From the NCBI GenBank assembly GCA_016900015.1, contig JACJJM010000031.1, positions 1-39,653 on the forward strand: a stretch of DNA of 39,653 nucleotides, given 5' to 3'. The first letter of the stretch is position 1; every line of letters starts with the position of its first letter. A program made the position numbers and the translations under genes. This stretch comes from Phocaeicola coprophilus (GTDB taxonomy: Bacteria > Bacteroidota > Bacteroidia > Bacteroidales > Bacteroidaceae). Below are positions 9,885 through 17,284 of this stretch, piece by piece. The notes under the pieces were generated by a model. It ran no database searches. It had not been told where the DNA came from and saw nothing but the letters and a program-made list of their open reading frames with translations.

Positions 9885-10292
9885 TATATTAGTATATACT
9901 TTTATTATAATAATAGTACTGTGTTTGCTATACAAATGTATATTCAAATGATGTACAATTCTATAATTCCTATATTATGTCGCATAAAAGCATTGAGTAT
10001 AAGCGATATATACATTGATAATGCCGATAAATATAGATTCGTACCTATTTATACAGGGTTAATTTGCTATTTATGTCACATTTGCTTGAATATACCATAT
10101 TAAAACATTGGTTAATTGTATGTTAATAGTAGATGCTAAATTGGTATAAATATTCATATTAGAAAGATATATAGATATTTTTGTATAGCAAAAACACATT
10201 CCTTTTAGGACTATACAATTCTATTTATTACTTATATATTCAGAAAATCTACACGATTTAGTATAATAATAATAAGGAGGAAAGCATATAAA
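9885..10292. other. AT-rich gene-free stretch
   Basis: This 400-bp stretch between the XRE promoter and the holA terminator is very AT-rich, with many ATATA runs. I see no credible coding frame on either strand. TATTTTTG at 10176-10183 (plus) could be a promoter element, and AAGGAGG at 10274-10280 resembles a ribosome binding site, but no ATG, GTG or TTG follows at a useful distance. Confidence 0.6.
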
Positions 10293-10317
10293 AAGAAAAA
10301 GCGGCATTAACGCCGCT
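10293..10317 (-). terminator. Terminator of the amn-holA transcript
   Basis: AGCGGC/GCCGCT with a 6-nt loop is followed on the minus strand by TTTTTCTTTTT. It lies 40 bp beyond the holA stop. Confidence 0.8.
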
Positions 10318-10356
10318 TAGAAGATGATTACAAAGACCTGTCTATAATCACTAAAT

Positions 10357-11379
10357 CTAATGTAAGATGAAATACACTAATTCTTTTAATAATTCTTCAT
10401 TTGTGATGGAAGAATTGCCCGCTCCTTTCGACTTTGCATCACATTGCCGAATCGCAGATATGATTTGCATTACTTTGGTTCCGCGAAATTTTTTCATTGC
10501 AAGCATATATTCTTTAGCCTGCCATTGGTTTCTCAAATTTAGCTGCGCTGTGATGCCTGCTTCTGTTTTTTGAGGTGCATAGTATGCCAACATTAGATTT
10601 GCAAAGAAGTTAAACAATACAGACAACGTCATCTGTATTGGATTATTCTTTGGATTCTCCGCAAAGTACTTTATGATTTGATTTGCTTTGAACACATCAT
10701 GTTCGACCAAGGCATTCTTCAACTCGAAATTATTAAAGTCTTTGCTAATCCCGATATTCTTTTCAATCTGTTCTGCTGTGATTCGATTATGCCCTTGTGG
10801 CAGAGTCAAGACCAATTTGTCCAATTCTCCACTTAAACGACACAAATCAGCACCCACAAAATTGGCAAGCAATTCGCAAGCATTAGGTTCTATTGCTATT
10901 TTCTTCCGGCGCAGATAATTGACAATAAATGTCGGCAATTGGGATTCCTTAAGTCGTTTTGATTCGTAGATGATTCCAACCTTCTCGATTTCAAGTGTTA
11001 TCTTCTTTCTTCTATCCAAACTACCATTTTTGTGGCAAAACACCAATATGGTTGATTTTTGAGGCTTCTGCAAATAGTAAGATAATTTCTCCAGATTTTT
11101 TAGATTCTGAGCTTCCTTGACGATGATTAATTGATGTTCGCTCATCATGGGAAACCGCTTTGCTGCATTGATTACAGTTTCGATTGTTACGTCAGCGCCA
11201 TAGAATATGGTCTGATTGAACTCACGTTCTTCAGGTGTTAAAATAGTATCAGCCATGTAGTCCGCCACCTTATCTATGTAGTAACTCTCATCTCCCATCA
11301 GATAGTAGACGACGTGATAGTTTTTGTTTCTGATGTCACGAATGAGGTCTTCCAATTTTACTTCTTGTTGTTTTGCCAT
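10357..11379 (-). CDS. holA: DNA polymerase III subunit delta HolA
   Basis: Clamp-loader wrench subunit that opens the beta sliding clamp. It is 340 residues with the family layout: an N-terminal AAA+-like fold (YYLMGDESYYIDKVADYM, REFNQTIFYGAD, RFPMMSEHQLIIVKEAQNL), a lid domain (ELLANFVGADLCRLSGELDKL) and a C-terminal collar (NNPIQMTLSVLFNFFANLML). No P-loop is present, as expected for delta. It is 30 bp downstream of amn on the same strand with a shared terminator, so the two are probably co-transcribed. Confidence 0.92.
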   Translation of the reverse strand: MAKQQEVKLEDLIRDIRNKNYHVVYYLMGDESYYIDKVADYMADTILTPEEREFNQTIFYGADVTIETVINAAKRFPMMSEHQLIIVKEAQNLKNLEKLSYYLQKPQKSTILVFCHKNGSLDRRKKITLEIEKVGIIYESKRLKESQLPTFIVNYLRRKKIAIEPNACELLANFVGADLCRLSGELDKLVLTLPQGHNRITAEQIEKNIGISKDFNNFELKNALVEHDVFKANQIIKYFAENPKNNPIQMTLSVLFNFFANLMLAYYAPQKTEAGITAQLNLRNQWQAKEYMLAMKKFRGTKVMQIISAIRQCDAKSKGAGNSSITNEELLKELVYFILH

Positions 11380-11409
11380 GATGATGCGTTCTGTCTGTTA
11401 TCTAATAGT

Positions 11410-12180
11410 TCAAAATTTCAAGTGTTTCACTGTCCTTTTCTCGTCAATAATCATCCGGAGTGCTTCAATACCGATTTTTACATGCTCCCGTGCATAGTTG
11501 TTTGTCACCATGTTATCGCTCTTTTCCGTCTTAATGCCTTCCGGTATCATCGGTTGATCTGACACCAGCAGCAGTGCGCCTGTCGGAATATGGTTGGCAA
11601 AACCAACGCTGAAAAGAGTTGCCGTCTCCATATCTACGGCCATAGCACGAGTCTTTAATAAATATTCTTTAAACGAATCATCATACTCCCATATACGGCG
11701 GTTGGTCGTGTAGACTGTCCCTGTCCAATAATCACGGCCGTGGTCGCGGATAGTCGACGACACGGCACGCTGCAACATGAACGCCGGAAGAGCCGGGACT
11801 TCGGGCGGAAAATAGTCGTTGGACGTACCTTCTCCGCGTATGGCAGCAATGGGAAGTATGAGATCTCCCAACTGATTTTTCTTGTCAATTCCTCCACACT
11901 TGCCGAGGAAGAGGCAGGCTTTCGGATGGACGGCACTCAAGAGGTCCATGATGATGGCTGCATTCGGACTGCCCATGCCAAAATTGATGATGGTGATGCC
12001 GCCGGCAGACGACGAGCTCATGTTGGCTTCCCGCCCCATCACTACCGAGCCACACTCCTCTGCAAAAAACTCCACGTACTTATTGAAGTTCGTCAACAAT
12101 ATATATTCGGTAAAATCTTCTAACTTCCGCTGCGTGTAGCGCGGCAGCCAATTCTCTACGATTTCTTGTTTCGTTTTCAT
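11410..12180 (-). CDS. amn: AMP nucleosidase Amn
   Basis: Hydrolyses AMP to adenine and ribose 5-phosphate, controlling the adenylate pool. The 256 residues belong to the phosphorylase superfamily: GMGSPNAAIIMDLL, FLGKCGGIDKK, AVDMETATLFSVG (the base/ribose-binding Glu region) and LLLVSDQPM. I chose the ATG at 12180 (MKTKQEIVENWLPRY). Upstream codons to 12258 would cross the promoter and carry no conserved sequence. It is divergent from the HsdR-N-like gene. Confidence 0.9.
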   Translation of the reverse strand: MKTKQEIVENWLPRYTQRKLEDFTEYILLTNFNKYVEFFAEECGSVVMGREANMSSSSAGGITIINFGMGSPNAAIIMDLLSAVHPKACLFLGKCGGIDKKNQLGDLILPIAAIRGEGTSNDYFPPEVPALPAFMLQRAVSSTIRDHGRDYWTGTVYTTNRRIWEYDDSFKEYLLKTRAMAVDMETATLFSVGFANHIPTGALLLVSDQPMIPEGIKTEKSDNMVTNNYAREHVKIGIEALRMIIDEKRTVKHLKF

Positions 12181-12212
12181 ATTTTCCCTACTTTTGGTCG
12201 CTATTAACTTCA

Positions 12213-12220
12213 CAAAAATA
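12213..12220 (-). promoter_or_regulatory. Promoter -7 element of amn-holA (TATTTTTG)
   Basis: The minus strand reads TATTTTTG, 32 bp ahead of the amn ATG. It lies in the 44-bp divergent gap, so the -33 region must overlap the start of the opposite gene. Confidence 0.6.
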
Positions 12221-12224
12221 CGAA

Positions 12225-12674
12225 ATGTTATCTTTAAACCTGCCTCCTTTCCAGCCAAAAATAGAACTCCGTGAGGGGAAACGCTTCATCTTCGACATCC
12301 TGCGCCGCCAATATGTCGCCTTGACGCCTGAAGAATGGGTGCGCCAGCATTTCATACACTACCTCGTCGAGCACAAAGGCTACCCGCAGGCCTTGATGGG
12401 GAATGAGGTCATGCTCAGGCTGAACGGCATGAACAAGCGTTGCGACACCGTGCTCTATGACCGCAACCTTTCGGCGAAGATGATTCTCGAATACAAGGCT
12501 CCCCACGTGCCAGTCACGCAACAGGTGTTTGACCAAATCGGGCGTTACAACCTCGTCCTACGCGTGGATTACCTCGTGGTCAGCAACGGATTGACGCATT
12601 ATTGCTGCAAGATGGACTACGAAAGGCGCAGCTACACGTTCCTGCAAGGCATCCCTGACTACGCCTCGCTCTGA
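12225..12674 (+). CDS. HsdR-N-like (PD-(D/E)XK) conserved protein
   Basis: A 149-residue stand-alone protein resembling the N-terminal nuclease domain of type I restriction subunits. Its fold signature is KRCDTVLYD followed by MILEYKAP, the D...ExK catalytic pattern of PD-(D/E)XK enzymes. PEEWVRQHFIHYLVEHKGYP is the usual N-terminal helix. No helicase, methylase or specificity gene is near, so it is not part of a restriction system. I recall it as a widespread Bacteroidales gene beside housekeeping genes. Its function is unknown. It lies divergent to amn and ends in a strong terminator. Confidence 0.85.
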   Translation: MLSLNLPPFQPKIELREGKRFIFDILRRQYVALTPEEWVRQHFIHYLVEHKGYPQALMGNEVMLRLNGMNKRCDTVLYDRNLSAKMILEYKAPHVPVTQQVFDQIGRYNLVLRVDYLVVSNGLTHYCCKMDYERRSYTFLQGIPDYASL

Positions 12675-12679
12675 GACAC

Positions 12680-12725
12680 AGAAAAGGGGCATGCCGTCAT
12701 TCGAATCCGGCATGCCCCTTTTATC
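12680..12725. terminator. Bidirectional terminator
   Basis: A perfect 15-bp stem (AAAAGGGGCATGCCG and complement) with an 11-nt loop has an A-run on one side and a T-run on the other. It separates the converging HsdR-N-like and zinc-ribbon genes. Confidence 0.9.
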
Positions 12726-12744
12726 GACTGGCTGAAAGCGTCTC

Positions 12745-13509
12745 TTACTTCTCTACTCCGGCCAGTTCCGGGTCTATCATGATACGGCCGCAATACTCGC
12801 ACACGATGATTTTCTTGCGCATGCGGATGTCAAGCTGACGCTGGGGTGGGATTTTGTTGAAGCAGCCTCCGCACGCGTCACGCTGGACGTAGACGATGCC
12901 CAGACCGTTGCGTGAGTTCTTGCGGATACGTTTGAAGGCCTGGAGCAGGCGCGGCTCGATGGTTGCCTCGACAGCCTTGGCCTTTTCGCGCAGCTTCTCT
13001 TCCTCCTGTTTCGTCTCGGCCACGATTTCGTCCAGCTCCGACTTCTTCACGTCCAGGTCTTTTCTGCGCTCGTCGAGCAGGGCCTCGCTCTTCGCGATTT
13101 CGTCAGCCTTGGCTGCAGCGGCGGCATTATATTCCTTGATGCGCTTCTCGCAAAGCTCGATTTCCAGCGTCTGAAACTCGATTTCCTTGCTGAGCACGTC
13201 GTATTCACGGTTGTTGCGCACATTGTCCAACTGGTCTTTGTACTTGTCCACTGACGCCTTCGCGTCGGTTATCTCATTTTTCTTCTTGGCGACATCCCCT
13301 TTCAAGTCCGCAATCTCCCGGTTGATTTTCTCGATGCGGGTCGTCAGGCCGGCCACTTCGTCTTCCAGGTCCTGCACCTCCAGCGGGAGTTCACCGCGCA
13401 GAGTCTTGATTTTGTCTATCTCGGAAAGCATCGTTTGCAGTTGGTAGAGTGCTTTCAGTTTCTCTTCAACTGACATGTCCTGAGGGTCTTTCTTTACTTC
13501 TTTTGCCAT
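12745..13509 (-). CDS. Coiled-coil protein with C-terminal C4 zinc ribbon
   Basis: A 254-residue cytoplasmic protein of unknown role. Residues from about 20 to 190 form a long, charged coiled coil (for example EVAGLTTRIEKINREIADLK). The C-terminus is a zinc ribbon, CGGCFNKIPP then CEYCGRIM. It belongs to the C4-type zinc ribbon family found beside nif3 in many bacteria. The start is the ATG at 13509 (MAKEVKKDPQDMS), 5 bp after the nif3 stop. A further upstream frame overlaps nif3 and lacks conservation. It is probably co-transcribed with nif3. Confidence 0.85.
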   Translation of the reverse strand: MAKEVKKDPQDMSVEEKLKALYQLQTMLSEIDKIKTLRGELPLEVQDLEDEVAGLTTRIEKINREIADLKGDVAKKKNEITDAKASVDKYKDQLDNVRNNREYDVLSKEIEFQTLEIELCEKRIKEYNAAAAAKADEIAKSEALLDERRKDLDVKKSELDEIVAETKQEEEKLREKAKAVEATIEPRLLQAFKRIRKNSRNGLGIVYVQRDACGGCFNKIPPQRQLDIRMRKKIIVCEYCGRIMIDPELAGVEK

Positions 13510-13514
13510 ACGTC

Positions 13515-14300
13515 TTATAAATATTTGATGGGGTTTGTATTGATTTTCGTTATTTCCACTTTCAGGCTGGGACACTGCTCATGCAGGATGTCGGCCAGCA
13601 GCTGGCGGGTGTATTGCTCGCTTTCGTAGTGGCCTATCTCGGCCAGCAGAATTTCCCGTTCGTGGCCGAAGTACTCATGGTAGCGGATTTCGCCCGTCAG
13701 GAAGACGTCCGCTCCCGCGGCCACGGCGTCGGCGATGAGAAACGAACCCGCTCCTCCGCAGAGGGCTACGGTGCGAATCTGGCGGCCCGTCATGCGGCTG
13801 TGGCGGACGCAGCCCGCCTCGAACGTCTTTTTCACACGGCGCAGGAAGTCCGTCTCCGTCTCCCAGTCGGGCAGCGTGCCGATGAGCCCGCTGCCTCCCT
13901 CCTGTCCGCTCCCGTCCTGCGGGGCGAGGAAACGCACGTCCTCGAGGCCCAGTTTGCGGGCGATGGCGAAGTTCACCCCGCCCGGAGCATTGTCCAGGTT
14001 CGTGTGTGCGGCATAAAGCGCGATGTCGTTCTTGATGGCTTTCAGGAGGCAACGCCCGACATAGTCCCTGCCCGTGATGGACTTGACCCCGCGGAACACG
14101 AGCGGGTGATGAGAGACGACCAGGTTGTAACCCAGCGCGATGGCTTCGTCGATGACGGCTTCCGTCACGTCCAGACACAATAAAGCCCCTGTAGCTTCCG
14201 CATCTGTCAGTCCCGTCTGCAAGCCGGCGTTGTCATAGCTTTCTTGCAAGGGCAGAGGCGCAAACCGCTCAAGGGCGCTTACGATTTCTTTTATCTTCAT
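13515..14300 (-). CDS. Nif3-like dinuclear metal centre protein (YbgI/NIF3 family)
   Basis: A 261-residue member of the NIF3/GTP-cyclohydrolase-I-type family, hexameric with two metal ions per subunit. Metal ligands are visible in LVVSHHPLVF, AAHTNLDNAPGG and EIGHYESEQY. YDNAGLQTG is the usual N-terminal motif. It is the short form, without the CutA-like insertion that gives about 365 residues in some relatives. Its biochemical role is unsettled. It is the first gene of a two-gene operon with the zinc-ribbon protein and has a full promoter. The DNA is GC-rich. Confidence 0.88.
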   Translation of the reverse strand: MKIKEIVSALERFAPLPLQESYDNAGLQTGLTDAEATGALLCLDVTEAVIDEAIALGYNLVVSHHPLVFRGVKSITGRDYVGRCLLKAIKNDIALYAAHTNLDNAPGGVNFAIARKLGLEDVRFLAPQDGSGQEGGSGLIGTLPDWETETDFLRRVKKTFEAGCVRHSRMTGRQIRTVALCGGAGSFLIADAVAAGADVFLTGEIRYHEYFGHEREILLAEIGHYESEQYTRQLLADILHEQCPSLKVEITKINTNPIKYL

Positions 14301-14318
14301 GTAGATTCAAAATTGGTG

Positions 14319-14349
14319 CAAAGATAGTGCTTGTCGGGGAATATGCAAA
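14319..14349 (-). promoter_or_regulatory. Promoter of the nif3-like operon
   Basis: The minus strand has TTTG (14349-14346), 19 bp, then TATCTTTG (14326-14319), a full consensus match 19 bp ahead of the start codon. Confidence 0.75.
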
Positions 14350-14511
14350 ATAATGAGACTAATAATGAAAATGGAAACCCATCCCAACCTCCCCCGAGAG
14401 CCCCTCCAACCTCCTCCGACGGGGAGGCTTTTTTAGGAAAATGCAGGCGTGGAGAGGTGAAAAGACGATGATGCAGATGGAAGGAAACAGGCATGAAGAT
14501 GAAGGAAGATA
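14350..14511. other. Divergent intergenic region with a GC-rich T-tailed hairpin
   Basis: No gene is visible between the two divergent promoters. It holds C-rich sequence and a short stem CCTCC (14413-14417)/GGAGG (14423-14427) followed by CTTTTTTA. The hairpin looks like a plus-strand terminator but no plus-strand gene precedes it, so its purpose is unclear. Confidence 0.5.
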
Positions 14512-14512
14512 G

Positions 14513-14543
14513 TTGTGTATATGAAAAAAGACAGTTATCTTTG
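14513..14543 (+). promoter_or_regulatory. Promoter of the HU-like gene
   Basis: TTG (14513-14515), 20 bp, then TATCTTTG (14536-14543). Transcription should start near 14550, leaving a leader of about 145 nt that contains the ACATGTACATGT palindromes. Confidence 0.7.
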
Positions 14544-14550
14544 TCATCAA

Positions 14551-14611
14551 CACATGTACATGTATGGTGTATATACATGTACATGTGACTATATCATATA
14601 TGTACATGTAT
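14551..14611. repeat. ACATGTACATGT palindrome cluster in the HU-like gene leader
   Basis: A perfect 15-bp inverted repeat (14551-14565 and 14573-14587, 7-nt loop) is built from ACATGTACATGT, which is itself a palindrome. A third, shorter copy (ATGTACATGTA) lies at about 14600-14610. It sits just after the predicted transcription start. It could be an operator for a dimeric or tetrameric protein or an RNA hairpin in the leader. Confidence 0.75.
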
Positions 14612-14696
14612 TAGTATAGAACACAACTGTATTTTTTCATGAACATACCCATGCGCCTGCATCTATGTAGCGATGGGTTAGTATAAACTTAACTGT

Positions 14697-15170
14697 ATGG
14701 CACGATATACATTGACTAAAAAAAGAAACCGAGTGAACGTGGAGAAGGACGGGCTTTGGTATGCCGAGCCTGCCAAAGGGCAGAAAATGAGCGCATTGGA
14801 ACTCAGCAAGATAGTGACGAAGGACACGACGCTTTCATCTTCCGAGTTGTCAATGGGGCTCGACTTGCTGGTCGAACGCCTGCCCGAGCTGCTTGCACGG
14901 GGGATTGTCGTGCGTGTCGGGCGACTTGGCACACTGTTAGTCGAATACGGCAGCGAGGGGGTCGAACGCCCGGAGGACTTCCACCCGCGCCTGATGCGCC
15001 GTCCGCGCGTCGTCTTCCGCCCGTCGGCCGAGCTGCGCACGGGGGTCGAACGCGCGATGCACTACGAACAGGCGGGGCTGAGCGCCGACGGCATCTCCTT
15101 CGGTTCCGTCGAGTCCTACCGGCGGTGGGAGCAGGAAAACGGACGGGAAAGTGTGTCCGCGTCGGAATAA
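14697..15170 (+). CDS. HU-like DNA-binding protein (Bacteroidota type)
   Basis: A 157-residue protein of the histone-like HU family as found in Bacteroidota. Residues 1-120 match the family pattern: a basic start (MARYTLTKKRNRVN), KDTTLSSSELSMGLDLLVERLPELLARG as the helical dimerisation part, and VRVGRLGTLLVEYGSEG then RRPRVVFRPSAELR as the DNA-binding arm. The C-terminal tail from about 125 (SADGISFGSVESYRRWEQEN) is specific to this subgroup. It should bind DNA without strong sequence preference. A long leader with palindromes may hint at autoregulation. aguA follows 45 bp later on the same strand. Confidence 0.85.
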   Translation: MARYTLTKKRNRVNVEKDGLWYAEPAKGQKMSALELSKIVTKDTTLSSSELSMGLDLLVERLPELLARGIVVRVGRLGTLLVEYGSEGVERPEDFHPRLMRRPRVVFRPSAELRTGVERAMHYEQAGLSADGISFGSVESYRRWEQENGRESVSASE

Positions 15171-15215
15171 TCCGTAATTTTGCCGACGGAAAACGACTAA
15201 AAACACGACATATCT

Positions 15216-16319
15216 ATGGGACTTCTCTTCACAATGCCCCAGAGCGGGGGCAAAGAACGTACGCTACAGTTGAACTTCGGAGTGGAAACCGTCGAGGCCA
15301 GCCTGCCCGCCGAGTGGCACCGGCAGAGCCTCGTGCAGCTCACGTGGCCGCATGCCGCGACGGATTGGGCGCCGATGCTCGACGAGGTGGACGACTGCTA
15401 CGTCCGCCTGGCCGTGGCCATCGCCGCGCGCGAGCCGCTCCTCGTCGTCACTCCCGAGCCGGAGCGCGTCAAGGAATTACTATATAATAAGGTGGACGCC
15501 GGACGCGTCAGCTTCCTGGAATGCCCCACCAACGACACGTGGGCACGCGACCATGCTTTCCTGACGATGCTCACGCCGCAGGGGCCTCTCCTGCTCGATT
15601 TCTGCTTCAATGGCTGGGGCATGAAGTTCGCGGCCAACTGGGACAACCAGATAAACCGCCGCCTCTTCGCTTCCGGACTGCTGCGCGGGGCCTACCGGAG
15701 CTGCCTCGACTTCGTGCTCGAGGGTGGCGCCATCGAGAGCGACGGGCAGGGAACGCTGCTGACGACGACGGTCTGCCTCACGGCGCCCAACCGCAACGAG
15801 ACACGCAACCGGCAGGACATCGAGGACTACCTGAAGTCGCTCTTCCACCTCCGGCAGGTGCTCTGGCTCGACCATGGCCATCTCGCGGGCGACGACACGG
15901 ACGGCCACATCGACACCCTCGCCCGGCTCTGCCCGCAGGACACCATCGCTTACGTGCGCTGCACGGACACGGCCGATGAGCATTATGCCGACCTTCAGGC
16001 GATGGAGGCGCAGCTCCGCACGTTCCGCACGCCGGACGGGCGTCCCTACAGGCTGCTCCCCCTGCCCCTTCCCGACCCTGTCGTCAGTGACGGCGAGCGG
16101 CTTCCGGCCACGTATGCCAATTTCCTCATCATGAATGAGGCCGTGCTCCTGCCGACGTATGCGCAGCCAGCCAAGGACGACGAGGCTGCCCGCGTGCTGG
16201 CGGAAGCCTTCCCGGGACGCGAGATAGTGCCCGTCGACTGCCGCGCCCTCGTCAAGCAGCACGGGTCGCTCCACTGTGCGACAATGCAATACCCGGCGGG
16301 ATGTTTCCCCAACGAATGA
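15216..16319 (+). CDS. aguA: Agmatine deiminase AguA (PAD family)
   Basis: Converts agmatine to N-carbamoylputrescine and ammonia, the second step of the arginine-decarboxylase route to putrescine. It is 367 residues in the pentein fold: PAEWHRQSLVQLTWPH, NDTWARDH, VLEGGAIESDG, GDDTDGHIDTLAR (catalytic His) and GSLHCATMQYP (catalytic Cys near the C-terminus). About 30 residues precede the usual PAEWH start with no signal-peptide look. The start ATG at 15216 is the first available. The next gene, 22 bp on, encodes the following enzyme, which makes the assignment firm. Confidence 0.92.
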   Translation: MGLLFTMPQSGGKERTLQLNFGVETVEASLPAEWHRQSLVQLTWPHAATDWAPMLDEVDDCYVRLAVAIAAREPLLVVTPEPERVKELLYNKVDAGRVSFLECPTNDTWARDHAFLTMLTPQGPLLLDFCFNGWGMKFAANWDNQINRRLFASGLLRGAYRSCLDFVLEGGAIESDGQGTLLTTTVCLTAPNRNETRNRQDIEDYLKSLFHLRQVLWLDHGHLAGDDTDGHIDTLARLCPQDTIAYVRCTDTADEHYADLQAMEAQLRTFRTPDGRPYRLLPLPLPDPVVSDGERLPATYANFLIMNEAVLLPTYAQPAKDDEAARVLAEAFPGREIVPVDCRALVKQHGSLHCATMQYPAGCFPNE

Positions 16320-16341
16320 GTAACGAAAACACAAGATACGT

Positions 16342-17226
16342 ATGAGAACGCTGAAAGTAGGCTTGGTGCAGCAAGCCAATGGCGGGGATTTCCGCCGCAA
16401 CCTTGAGAAGTTGAGCGCCAACATTGCCGCCGTGGTTGCCCGCGGGGCGGAGCTGGTCGTGCTCCAGGAATTGCACAACACGCTTTATTTCTGCCAGACG
16501 GAAGACACCGCATGCTTCGATCTGGCCGAACCCATCCCCGGCCCGTCGACCGGTTTCTACGGCGAATTGGCCCGCGAGCTGGGCATCGTCCTGGTGACGT
16601 CGCTCTTCGAGAAACGCGCCCCGGGGCTGTATCACAACACGGCGGTGGTCTTCGAAAAGGACGGGACCATCGCGGGCCGCTACCGCAAGATGCACATCCC
16701 CGACGACCCGGCATACTATGAGAAGTTTTACTTCACGCCGGGCGACCTCGGTTTCCACCCTATCCAGACTTCCGTCGGGCGGCTCGGCGTGCAGGTCTGT
16801 TGGGACCAATGGTATCCTGAAGGAGCACGTCTCATGGCCCTCCAGGGCGCGGACTTGCTCATTTATCCCACAGCCATCGGTTGGGAAAGCTCGGACACGG
16901 ACGAAGAGAAGATGCGCCAGCTCGGCGCGTGGGTCACTGTCCAGCGCGGACATGCCGTGGCCAACGGCCTGCCTGTCATCGCCGTCAATCGTGTGGGCCA
17001 TGAGCCCGACCCGTCGGGACAGACGCGGGGCATCCTCTTCTGGGGCAACAGTTTCGTCGCAGGTCCGCAGGGCGAGCTGATAGCCCAGGCAAGCAACACG
17101 GGCGAAGAGAACCTCGTCGTGGAGATAGACCTCGACCGTTCGGAGAACGTACGCCGCTGGTGGCCCTTCCTGCGCGACCGTCGCATTGACGAGTTTGGCG
17201 GCCTGACGCGCCGCTTCATCGACTGA
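16342..17226 (+). CDS. aguB: N-carbamoylputrescine amidase AguB
   Basis: Hydrolyses N-carbamoylputrescine to putrescine, CO2 and ammonia. It is a 294-residue nitrilase-fold enzyme with the full catalytic triad: Glu43 (LQELHN), Lys116 (RYRKMHIPDD) and Cys153 (VCWDQWYPE). It forms an operon with aguA, giving two-step conversion of agmatine to putrescine. The arginine decarboxylase is not in the window. The operon ends in a strong hairpin. Confidence 0.94.
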   Translation: MRTLKVGLVQQANGGDFRRNLEKLSANIAAVVARGAELVVLQELHNTLYFCQTEDTACFDLAEPIPGPSTGFYGELARELGIVLVTSLFEKRAPGLYHNTAVVFEKDGTIAGRYRKMHIPDDPAYYEKFYFTPGDLGFHPIQTSVGRLGVQVCWDQWYPEGARLMALQGADLLIYPTAIGWESSDTDEEKMRQLGAWVTVQRGHAVANGLPVIAVNRVGHEPDPSGQTRGILFWGNSFVAGPQGELIAQASNTGEENLVVEIDLDRSENVRRWWPFLRDRRIDEFGGLTRRFID

Positions 17227-17234
17227 TGTAACAC

Positions 17235-17275
17235 GACGCGGGGCAGACCAGTGAGGTCTGCCCCGCGTCTTATAC
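17235..17275. terminator. Terminator between convergent aguB and mscS-like gene
   Basis: A perfect 15-bp GC-rich stem (GACGCGGGGCAGACC and complement) with a 5-nt loop AGTGA is followed by TTATACCTTATT. It is placed between two converging stop codons. Confidence 0.8.
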
Positions 17276-17284
17276 CTTATTATA

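Noticed and set aside
9762-10103. 113-codon open frame on the plus strand
   Set aside because: It starts inside the antisense of the XRE gene and runs through AT-rich non-coding DNA with no ribosome site.
12225-12674. HsdR-N-like gene as part of a type I restriction system
   Set aside because: No methylase, specificity or helicase gene is nearby, and it lies among housekeeping genes.
12745-13575. Longer start (13575) for the zinc-ribbon protein
   Set aside because: It would overlap nif3 by 60 bp with no conserved residues; the ATG at 13509 lies 5 bp after the nif3 stop.
14756-15487. 243-codon plus-strand frame overlapping the HU-like and aguA genes
   Set aside because: GC-rich shadow frame, extremely rich in Arg and Ala, overlapping two clear genes.
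15480-16481. 333-codon minus-strand frame
   Set aside because: Antisense of aguA/aguB in GC-rich DNA, where minus-strand stops are rare; no recognisable motifs.
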